From Eleginops maclovinus (taxonomy: Eukaryota; Chordata; Actinopteri; Perciformes; Eleginopidae), in NCBI RefSeq assembly GCF_036324505.1, contig NC_086362.1, positions 5,763,043 through 5,827,042 on the forward strand: a stretch of 64,000 nucleotides of DNA, read 5' to 3'. The translations under genes and the position numbers were made by a program. This document shows, piece by piece, positions 53,761 to 64,000 of the stretch (position 1 is its first letter; the number at the start of each line of letters is the position of its first letter). Below the pieces are notes generated by a model that saw only the letters and a program-made list of their open reading frames with translations, was not told the DNA's origin and ran no database searches.

Positions 53761-54793
53761 CACTTCCCCTCGTATCCGGCTGAGAGGAACTTTGGAAGAG
53801 CAAAGGTGCAGGACTGCTGTGGGGATAAACAGGAAGTATGTCAGACAGTAGTCTTTATCAAACGCTCCATTTTCACAGCTTGATGTGCATCAAGAAGTGT
53901 ATGTCTTACAATTATTACTTTTGTTAAAAATCTCGATTTTCTGACAGAGTGGTCAGAATACTGTCATAAAAAATTTCAATTCTCAAAGTGATAAAAAGTT
54001 TGATTTGTCTAAATAACACTTTTGATTAACATTAGGCATAAACGGAGTCAAGAGATGTAGACAACTAGGATATGACTCTTGTTTAATGAATGGCGTAAGA
54101 AAGCAAGTCAGTTAACTCACAATAAGGAGAAAAGGACAAGGACAAAAGCCCGGCGAGTATAGCAAAAATGTAAAGAAAGATTAATCATTGTAAATAAAGT
54201 CAAATGTCATCGAATGCTGTCACCGAAATGAACATTAACACCGTTGAAAACTCAGTAAAGTTTACCCTTTTTCTAAATGGACTTTCTGGTAAGTAAAGTG
54301 GTGACTAACTCATTTAATGAAAACGTAAGTGTTTATGTTAAGCACATTAAACTAAGCTGTGTATGAAGTTCACAACTGAAACAAAGTTAGCTAGGTTGGT
54401 GATGAGCGACTGCCAAAACAAGAACATGAAACAACATGCTAACGTTAGCTTACGTTATCGTCCATTTTCTTTCTAGCAAGAGGCCCACACCCACTGAATG
54501 AAGCTAACCTCAATATCGGCATTTCCCAAATAACTCAATGAATCTCACTTAATTTAAATGCCAAAATGTGCAAACAGGCAAAGTACTTTGGGCTGTATAA
54601 AAGGTTTCTTCACGTAAATACCGCAAACTGTTGTTAGCTTGGCGTTAGCGTAAGTGGCTAATTACGTTAGCACTACGTTTCGGAATCCGACCGACAAACG
54701 TTAGCAAAACGCCGCAAAACTTTTTTATCGGATCACTAAGTGACGCTGGGAGACTTGCTGTTAACAATGACACATTTGCGCCAACAACACTAC

Positions 54794-54972
54794 CTTGTAT
54801 TTCTCACTAGTGCTGTCCGAGGGAGATGACTCACTGGTGAGCGCGGATGAGGCGAGGTAAACAGTCCAATAAGTCAAAATATTTTTGTGTTAAACCAGAG
54901 CACGTTGTTGTCGGGGAATCCCACAAAAAGGAAGGGGGATGGGAGGATTTTTAACTCTGGTCACTGGCCAAT
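54794..54972 (-). promoter_or_regulatory. tp53 non-coding exon 1 and promoter
   Basis: Minus-strand donor AATACAAG|GTAGTG puts the end of a leader exon at 54794. Nearby are an AP-1 site TGACTCA (54827-54833), a palindromic NF-kB consensus GGGGAATCCC (54913-54922) and a CCAAT box (54968-54972). There is no TATA box. NF-kB, AP-1-like and CCAAT elements are also described for mammalian TP53 promoters. The start site is not determined. Confidence 0.55.
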
Positions 54973-55519
54973 CACAGAGCGCCATGCTTTCTGACGTAAA
55001 CGAATGCAACATCGCGATATGCTACTGCTGCATTCATGAAACCCGGAAATATTCCAACACAAGAAAGACCACAGAAAAAGCGGAGCAGTTGCACGTCATG
55101 AATGTATTTTTGTAAATAATGTTATTGTTGGTTACGGATTAAGATGAACCTTTATGTCAATAAACTCCGGGGTGACAGACCGTCACTTACCGTTTTTCCC
55201 CTAAAAAAAATCCTGAACATATTATGAATTAGAAAATCCAAGCTTCTTATAAGCATCTGAAGTAAACAGTATGCCCTTGTTAGGTATTGAACTAAACATG
55301 CATTTAAAAAAAAAAAAAAACGAATCTTTTACTGTAAGGTCAAACTTTTAGCGCACAACATATTGAAATATACTCAATTTGTCCCACTTGAAGCAGTTTT
55401 CTAACAACCAAAACAGCTTTTCTTAATTCAAACCATTGCTTTGCGTGACTTTAGGTGTCTTTGAACATTAGGAAAAGTGCTATACAATTCTTGTGTATTA
55501 TTATTATTATTACTCCACC

Positions 55520-55521
<2 letters not shown>
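54973..55521. other. intergenic, no gene seen
   Basis: AT-rich spacer upstream of tp53, with an A-run near 55306-55320. No exon on either strand. Confidence 0.6.

Positions 55522-55596
<75 letters not shown>
55522..55596. repeat. (TC)n microsatellite
   Basis: Uninterrupted TC run of about 75 bases. The arginine/glutamate-repeat and serine/leucine-repeat frames across it are artefacts. Confidence 0.97.
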
Positions 55597-55598
<2 letters not shown>

Positions 55599-56191
55599 GA
55601 GGTCAGGGGTCAACTTTATTAAAGCAGCATCCCCTCACTTAAGGACTTATCTGGAATTTCTCCTGCATGATAATCCTACTGTTGTACTGTATATTTGGTT
55701 TAAAACTGGAGATGAAACCTGTTACTTTCACACTAAAATGCTGTGACGTCACCCTTCATCAATCTTGAAATGTCCTTGTGCTGATTAGATAAACTTCTAC
55801 TCCACTGAGACCAGACCTTCTGAGCAACTTTGATTAGGAATTTGGGTGCCTGTAGCTGCTGCATCGGGACACTTGTGCCACTCTACTGGTGTCTTATCAA
55901 AAGAGTACACACCAAACGTTGGTCCTGGCTACATAGCGTTCATTGGTGCCACTTTGGGCTAGGTGGCTGTTTGACCTTTGAGTGATGATGGTGCCAGCGG
56001 GTCCACAATGAATTTGATCCCACTGGCACTGCATACATATACAATAGTGAGGACTAGTAGAACACACGAAAAGGGCAGAGAGGAAAAAGAGAGTTTGCAT
56101 ATTGTTGCAACAAAATTCGGACCTAATCCAAAGTTGTGTGTAATATAATATTATCATGAGGTGTGCAAGTCATGAGGCAGGACAAAAGGGG

Positions 56192-56328
<137 letters not shown>

Positions 56329-57442
56329 ACGTGTTTTGAATTTTATCCAGTGGTCACCAACCACAGTCTAGAATGACTGCAAGCATGCTGCAGAGAGCTT
56401 CATAATTAGTTGGGGTGTTGCTACGCAGATACATGCAATAATCAGTACAACTTAATTTGTAAGTACCACAGAGTTACAAACCCTTTTGTTAAAGGACGCT
56501 GCAGTGTTAACTTAAAAACAAGTTTGTATTTTTGGAGAGAACAGTTATTTGCTTTGTTGCCGAGATTGATGATGGATACCGCCCTCATATTTGTACAGTA
56601 AATATTAAGCTACAGCCAGTGGTCAGTTAACTTAGCTTATCATAAAGACTAAAGAGAGCAGGGAAACAAATAGCCTGCCCTGTCCAATGGAAGCAAACCC
56701 ACCAACCAGCACATCTCAAGCCTGATTAATAATATGTTATATATCATATGTATATATATATATATGTCCATAAATTGTCTTTCTATTTCCTAGCCTTATT
56801 AGCTTTGGCCTGAGGCAGGCTAGCTGTTTCCCATGTCTTCAGTCTTCTTGCTAAGCTAGCCACTTCCGGGTGGCTAGCACTATTTGTTCTTGTGTTTATG
56901 ACTAACTAACAGTTATTCTAAGCCTCTTATCCCATAGTTTTAGCAGTACTTACTGTCATAATACTCATTCTAGGAAAGACGTTTGTCTGTATTTATTTAT
57001 ATAGTTCACATTTACAGTTTGGTTATTTTGATAGATTGTTACTTTAGTCAACTGAATTCAGATCAATACCTCTTTTTGACCTTTCGTGAAATCATAGTTG
57101 ATGATCTGCAGTTTAGTAAACATTTTATTTGATGGTCATTCATGGTATCTATGAAGTAACCCAGTACTTATTTGTGGCTGAGGTTTTATGATTTCATAGT
57201 GTTTCTCACAGCAGATGACTGGACTGACATGCAATTTGGTGTGACTGTGATTGGCTGTCCCACACTGTGACGCGGACCACATGCCACACCTGCTTTCCAT
57301 CACACGACTTTAGTGTAACATGATTTTGAACTGACTGAACTGGCCAACCTCTCTCGCTCTCTCTCTCTTTCTCTTTCTCTCTCTCTCTCTCTCTTTCTCC
57401 CCCCCTTCACTCTCACTCACTCACTCATTCACTCTCTCACAT

Positions 57443-57549
<107 letters not shown>

Positions 57550-57589
57550 GACATGACATTTGGGTGTTTAATAGAGGGCAATCACATGA

Positions 57590-57720
<131 letters not shown>

Positions 57721-58921
57721 GGGGATAACACAGGTGACATTATGCATTGTGTAATAGGGTTGAACATGTGCTATTGGTTAAAAATATTGACCAAATCAAG
57801 CAAAGTTGTGCCTGTACGCGTATTTATATGGTTTTCTCAGTCAGTACTTGTAAATTTATTCTTGCTCTTGGCTCTCTCTGTATGAATTCATTTGATACTT
57901 TTTGAACATCTCTCCCTGCCCCTGGTTGCGCACATGAACCCTTTAAACTATCTTGGGGATGCATCTACGCCACTGTTCTGATGGTGTAAAGTTTCTCTAC
58001 ATTTAGTCATAGTCACACTGACCCACATGACTATGCTTGGGGCCCCTTGGCTCTGCATGACAGGTATCAGGTTCTCTTTCTCAATGTTCGTATGTGGGCA
58101 GGAAAAGGCAAAGGCGGCAAGCTCCAAGGAGAGAGTGGCGTGATGTGGAGGTGTGTCAGCAAGGGGTGGATTTGAATCATTTGTTTAAGAGATCTAGAGC
58201 AGATATTTTTCCACTGAGCTCTTTGTCATATCTGTCCTTTTCCCGCCCAGTGCAGCCCTCCCACAACACACCCCCTAATCCCCGCCTTGGACACACCGTC
58301 ACCCCATCCCCAAACTTCCCCTAACAACATTTACACCGCTAACTCGGGTGGCACAGCCCAGATTTAGGGTCCACCTGTTGCCTGCTGGAGGAGGATTAAG
58401 CTTTGTTGTGTGCAACAGAGGGGGAGGGTTTGTGGAACGTGGATTGTGACCCCATTGGCATGTGATCTGAAATAGAAATGGATTTATGGCTGCTGGGAGG
58501 ACTGACAAAGGCAGTCAAAAGACGAGCCCCTGTGCATGAGAAATGTTGAGTCATACAAGGTAGCTGTTTGACACTGACTTGGGTTCGTCTCAGGTCCAAC
58601 ACCGGTACAATGATAACATTTTACCTTCTATTGGAGGATGCCTCAACAACCTAACCTAATATTGCAAATGTGCACCTCATGATCACAGAAAAAGACTTAG
58701 ATGCACCACGTGATTTGTTTTAAGCTTAGAACTGAATTTAGAATTATTTAACATGCATGACAACTGTATGCAACAAGGCTTATAAACATTGATACCAACT
58801 TTGGTAATCACCAGCAAACCTCTGGGTCATGAGATCCAGGGATTTGTTGGAATCTTAATATGTAATCACAGCACTCTCACTTTCCTTCATCTCCATGACA
58901 GCATAATAAAAACCAGACCCA
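57721..58921. other. intergenic, no gene seen
   Basis: No convincing exon. Open frames at 58094-58602 on both strands lack splice support and protein-like composition. Confidence 0.55.
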
Positions 58922-58943
58922 CCCCCCCACCACCCCCCCCCCC

Positions 58944-59022
<79 letters not shown>
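58922..59022. repeat. poly-C tract followed by (AC)n microsatellite
   Basis: A run of C with few interruptions (58922-58945) passes directly into about 38 AC units. It lies about 470 bases upstream of the slc2a4 start codon. Confidence 0.95.
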
Positions 59023-59024
<2 letters not shown>

Positions 59025-59489
59025 ACACGGTAAGAACGTTTTCTGTTGCACTTCGTGGTTCTTGGCTCTCTCTCTCTAGCCAATAGTAGTTAAGGTTAGT
59101 AAAAGGCTTCCTGCTAGCGTCTCGACCTCTGCTGGACGACCTCAAGATCAGCCCACTGGGCCCCTCTGCCCTGAAGAAGCCTGACCCCCGACAGCCCCCC
59201 TCCACCTCCCTCTCGATACGAAGAGAGGCGTGCACGTCGGTGTGTGGGTGTCACTCTATCCCAGCTGGACGGGCACAACACAAAGTTTAAAGAAGAGAGG
59301 GCACCAGGCTGATTACTTCTGGATTCTCTTTTGGATTTTACCTTTCAGTTACATACTTCTTTTTGTTGCTGAAGTGACACACGTTTCAGTCGGAGCTTGT
59401 TGTCCTTTTGAGGGAGTTTCACGTGTCTCCGTTTGGCACCAGACGCATCTGTCATCGACCGCTGCTCAGGGCCTGGAGCTGCCAAAGTC

Positions 59490-62400
59490 ATGCCGGCCGG
59501 GTTTCAACAACTTGGAGGGGAGGTAACGATTTTGGGAAAGCTTTTCAAAACATATAAATGTGGCTGGTTTTGTTTTACAAATCGCACGTGCAAGGAACAG
59601 CCTTACGTCTTTTCGGTGCGTATTTCAGTGTTCGGTGTGCATTTGTATCTGGAGAGATTTTACGCACGGTTTAATCTGGGTCCGACGCAAAGACTGTAAG
59701 GGAACATCATTTAATTGATATGCTGGATTTATATTTACCTTACATTATCCAATAAAAGAGAACCGACTTGTTGATTTGCCGAGCAAAAATGATCTGAAAA
59801 TTAAAATAATATAAATAAGATTTATTAAGCCAGATCTAGAAAATGTTGTGTACTGTCAACGTTTTAAAAAGACATGGCCTATTTTGTCATTGACATATCA
59901 ACAACAATGTACTTTGTAACAACCAGTAACTACAATACCCAGATCATGGTGGACAACAAACCATCAAGTCAGCCCTAATCTGAAGGAGTATAGCCCTTAT
60001 TTAGTCCTGAGCAGTGACCTTGGCCAGCCAAATGTGTGAGTTAACAGGTCAGAGCTTAGTGCTGTGGGTTTCTTAAAGGCCACCTGGTTTGATTGGTTCC
60101 TTTTCACCACCCTCATAAACAAGGCCTGTGTTGGATGCTACCAGAAGTTGTTTTTGAGAAATGCTTTCGAGGGCAGGTGGATGTCTGAATAAGTCTTAGG
60201 TGTCCCTCCTGGGATTCTGCATAGTTTCATCTCAAATCGGAGAGTTATGTTTGTATGCCATGTACGAACACCGTCTGTGACAGGGCAGGGTGATGTTCCA
60301 TGGATGTGGGAACATTTACTAACTCAAACCTACAGTGTAAAATAAATAGTGTAAACTTTAAACAAAGCAAAAAGCAATCACACTCTACGAGATGTAAGGA
60401 ATTTGATTAATTGACGATAAGTGAGAAGTAAATGAATTACTGAGCATTCAACTATGTCATGTTTAATGAAAAGCAGTTACCATTAAGTGTAGTAGAGCAT
60501 AACTGAATGCTCCTGTGGTTCACCTTTTCTGTTGCAAGGACATGAGCACACACACAACCTTTTGTTTTGGTCCATGAACACCAAACAGCACTTGTCTGGG
60601 GATTCAACACAGCAAGGTCAAGCCAGTGTTATAAATAGGCTACACACAATACATACAAACTCAAAATTCGGTGAATAATCCCTTGAAAACAATACAGAAG
60701 ATGGATCAGTTTTACCCACATTTGAGTTTAGAGTTACATGACATTGTTGTTGTCAGGAGGCCCACATCATCAAAATGTCAACTTTACAGTAAGCCATGCT
60801 GGGTGTGTCTTCAAACACTTTGTGAGCCTTTCGAAAGCTTTTAAAATCACCACGTTTTTTTTGTAAAAGTGTTCATTTGTCTGCATTAAGCTGTTTTGTA
60901 ACCAACATGCAGGTTAATGAAAGGTCTCTTTAAGACTTAAACGCCCTTTGAGGGGAAGACCCAATGTCCAAAAGGTTGTCTCATCTGTCACCGTGGAGAC
61001 AGCTGCTTGTAGCCTGCTGGGAAACTGGAGGGAAGTCAAAGAGAGAGTCTTTTCTCATCAGGATCACAGTTATATATAGTCGATTGTTGGCAACAGAAGA
61101 GCTACAGTACAGAAATGAATCCAAGTTATCCATGGTACACTTTATGTTCAATGTTTTTACCTCTCTATATTTGTGTTTTTGTACTTCAGACAGTGACTGG
61201 AACCTTTGTTCTCTCGGTCTTCACGGCTGTCCTGGGCTCTCTGGACTTTGGATACAATATCGGCGTCATCAATGCACCGCAGAAGGTAAAAATTAAGCAC
61301 TGATCCCTCAGACAATGATCAGAATCAGCCAAAAAAAAGCCATTAAAAGGTGCCAAACTGGTGCTAATACTCATTATATAAAGAAGGTGTGTTTAAAGGA
61401 CTGCTGATGTTTGATGCGGAGGGCCGTGACATTTTACCAGATGTCAACTCAGCTGTTTCTTGTTTTTCCCTGATTTTATAATGATGCTTCAAACACTGCC
61501 GATGGTGTTTAGAAAATATACTTGGAAAATGGTGCTTGATTCATTAATATAAATACAAGGGAGTTATGAAACAGCAGAGCAAGTTTATGGAGCATATTAG
61601 TTGTGTTTATGGAAACACAGCAATGCCAAAACCTGTCTTGTGTAACTACAAAGACGGGTATTTATGCCTTGTTTATGAGGAAAAGGGTAGTTATTGGATT
61701 AGTTTACTGTCTCATTTGGGAGGCAACATGCTGCTGCACAATCGTATGGAGCCTGTGCATTAAACACTGCATATATATATAGATAGAGGCTCATGATTTT
61801 TGCAAACCTGACATGCTTTTGCTGCTCAAAGTGCAGCCACATGTGGTGTTCAATTATGAAGGCATGCTCGGGTACTGCATGTGAGAAATATGTGATTTAT
61901 GACTTCCCCTACATGCATGTTGCTTTATAAGGACTGGTACAAGTCATTCAATTCTTCCATATACTCATACGTCACATAAAACAGTGAACACATTTGCTGG
62001 ACATTAGTGACATAGAGTCATAGAGGAGAATGGACGCAGAGCCATGTCAGGTGAGTTTCTCTGACTCAGTGCTGGCCTATCGTTAAACTCAACTACAAAC
62101 ACCACCCAGCTGACGGAGTTTCACAGAGACAGTAAACCTAGAATAGAAGCTGAGCCGCTGTGTCTTTATGTGTGATGTTTTTGTCAACAGTAATAATACA
62201 GCTGAGAGAGGACACCAAGTGTTTATGTGTTTTAATAATACATTTTATTTTCTGCATGTTGCATCCTCCGAATGAATTACTCCTTTTCATTTATTTAGAT
62301 GCGGCTCCAGCTCAGGAGCCAATCGTAATAGATTTTTTACAGAAATATAAGCATGTTTTTAGGAGACCTTTTCTAAAAATGTGGACATGCATTCAATGTC

Positions 62401-62826
62401 AGCTTTCCATATCAGTACTAGGCAGCTTTAAAGACTCTGTGCTACTTTTGGTCTATCCCAAAAAAGGATTGATGCTCAGAAATTAGACTTTGGTGTCAAT
62501 CAAATGTGTTAAATTAACAAAGGCTGACTTTAAATCCAGTTATCAGGGTCACAAACCATGTAGGCTTTCAAAGAGATCCTAAATCTCTGAATAGGTTACT
62601 TTAACAGTAGTTGCGATCCAGGGTCTGTTTAACATGTGTCTGGGTCTCCTCTCACCTCTGTGCAGATCATTGAGCAGGAGTACAATGCCACATGGATCCA
62701 ACGGTATGGAGAGCCCATCCCAGCAGGGACCCTCACCTCGCTCTGGTCCCTGTCCGTGGCCATCTTCTCCATTGGTGGCATGCTGTCCTCCTTCTGTGTG
62801 GGCTTCGTCTCCGAGTGGCTGGGCAG
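59490..62826 (+). CDS. slc2a4: glucose transporter GLUT4, first three coding exons (partial, runs off the window)
   Basis: A facilitative glucose transporter of the major facilitator superfamily, the insulin-responsive form of muscle and fat in mammals. Coding exons: 59490-59522, 61190-61285 and 62666-62826. Phases agree and the last ends in phase 2. The product so far is about 96 residues: [11 protein letters not shown], then transmembrane helix 1 ([20 protein letters not shown]) with [10 protein letters not shown], an extracellular loop with the N-glycosylation site NATW, and helix 2 ([18 protein letters not shown]) ending EWLGR before the expected RK loop. The N-terminal FQQL corresponds to the FQQI internalisation motif of mammalian GLUT4, which GLUT1 lacks. 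The N-terminal segment is about eight residues shorter than in human. Linkage to tp53 and polr2a also supports slc2a4 over slc2a1. Introns 1 and 2 are about 1.7 and 1.4 kb. Confidence 0.9.
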
Positions 62827-64000
62827 GTAGGGAAACACACAGGATAGGTTTCTTCTGGAATTCTGAGATATTTGTACCATGTTCTTTTGAATGAACCCAA
62901 GCTTCTGAAAAACATAAAAAACATTTGTAGTGCTCCTGATGTATTATTTTATATTTTAGTTAATGTCACTATTCAAATCACTTGCAAACAGAAAGGCTTG
63001 TGAACAGTAACACACCTAAATAATTACCGAAAATCAATATACTGTACGTACTGTAACCAAACTACCAGATCTAATACCAGAGTCATTTCTGTCTTTATTT
63101 TCGGACAATCAGGTAAATTGTTAATTGTTCCACCTCCAGGAGTCATAATACATCACTGTCTCCTTTCCACCTCTGCATGGATCCAAAATGGATCCCAATG
63201 TCCAGTCTGTCACAGGGGAAACTCTTCCCAGGATGTTCTTTGTCATCCAAGCTTCCCTCTGTAACCCGAGCTGGGATGCATGCTGGATTGCAGCCCACAT
63301 TTTGAACTGACTGAAAGGGGATCCAAACAGAGCTGGCAGCACTGGGTCAGGAGGGGTTCGGGGGGGTGGGAGCATTCAGCTTCGGGGCACTCAGGAGAAG
63401 GTCTTCCTAAAAAAAGCAATCGGACATCGATGTGGCTGATGAAGACAGTGGGAACTGCTGCGACCCCTGAGGTCAAAGGGATTTAGATGCAACTCAAGTA
63501 TCCAGTGCACAAAGAAGAGTTTATTTTTAACATTGTATCTTACTGTAAGAAGGGACATGGTGAGACATGGTGGAGAGGAAAATGTGGGGGGCACAGCTTT
63601 TACGACTGAGCAGGATGGTGTATGTGCAGAAGGCGGCTTAACCGTCACATTTATAACATCATTTTCTAAAATCGACACATATTATTTACCCACCATTTTT
63701 CAGATATGTGTTGGGACATGTTTGGCATATCTTTTGGACGTAGGGGATATAGGAAGAAAGAGTAGATGATCATTTTTGTAGGTGAATAAACATATGAGAC
63801 CCAAATTAGTATACAAAGCAGAGTAAAAAATGTTTGGAGGATCTTTAAAATATATTGATTTGTAACAAAGGAATTTTTTTCACATTTGTGATGATCATGA
63901 TCTATAAACAATTTAATTCAAATCAAGTCAAATACGTCCTACCAAAGTAACAATTGACAATTACTATTAATATCAGACTACACTACTAATTTAAGCCTTC
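62827..64000 (+). other. slc2a4 intron 3, no exon seen
   Basis: The next expected exon (starting with the codons after WLGR, usually KRAMLVNN-like) does not appear before the window ends. The short open frames here are not protein-like. Confidence 0.7.

Noticed and set aside
55428..55746. Arg-Glu and Ser-Leu repeat proteins
   Set aside because: Translation of the (TC)n microsatellite.

Overview
This window is nuclear DNA from a ray-finned fish, most likely a percomorph teleost. The genes are split by short GT-AG introns, microsatellites are long and frequent, and the proteins read as fish versions of vertebrate genes. Three landmark genes, polr2a, tp53 and slc2a4, lie in one 64 kb stretch. 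Their human counterparts sit together at 17p13.1, so this is a compacted fish version of that block.

Layout, left to right. (1) 0.36-2.5 kb, minus strand: a possible small three-exon gene that I do not recognise, with an in-frame TGA. (2) 3.7-16.7 kb, plus strand: polr2a, the largest subunit of RNA polymerase II. All 29 exons are traceable from a CCAAT/TATA promoter to the poly(A) signal, giving 1,966 residues with a 52-unit CTD. One intron uses a GC donor. (3) 17.8-30.9 kb, plus strand: capg, a gelsolin-family actin-capping protein of 344 residues in eight coding exons. A segment carrying a mini-exon is duplicated upstream of it. Its first coding intron holds a complete hAT transposon (23,700-26,523) with an exact 8-bp target duplication and an intact 630-residue transposase. 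(4) 32.1-37.1 kb, plus strand: a 500-residue protein with a C-terminal B30.2/SPRY domain and a series of exon-encoded tryptophan-helix units that I do not recognise. (5) 38.4-40.9 kb, minus strand: a type II membrane C-type lectin whose lectin domain is cut short. (6) 42.2-48.1 kb, minus strand: a secreted protein of 855 residues with a C-type lectin module carrying two protein-coding minisatellites, then five fibronectin type III domains. (7) 48.5-55 kb, minus strand: tp53, 375 residues in ten coding exons, plus an upstream non-coding exon and promoter. (8) 55-59.4 kb: gene-free DNA rich in dinucleotide repeats. (9) 59.5 kb to the window end, plus strand: the first three coding exons of slc2a4 (GLUT4); the rest lies beyond the window.

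The genes do not form one pathway. polr2a, capg, tp53 and slc2a4 are housekeeping, cytoskeletal, stress-response and metabolic genes. The middle of the window (32-48 kb) is a lineage-specific patch of SPRY and lectin genes, of the kind that evolves fast in fish immunity. All exon boundaries come from reading splice sites, phase and similarity by eye; no transcript data or database search was available.
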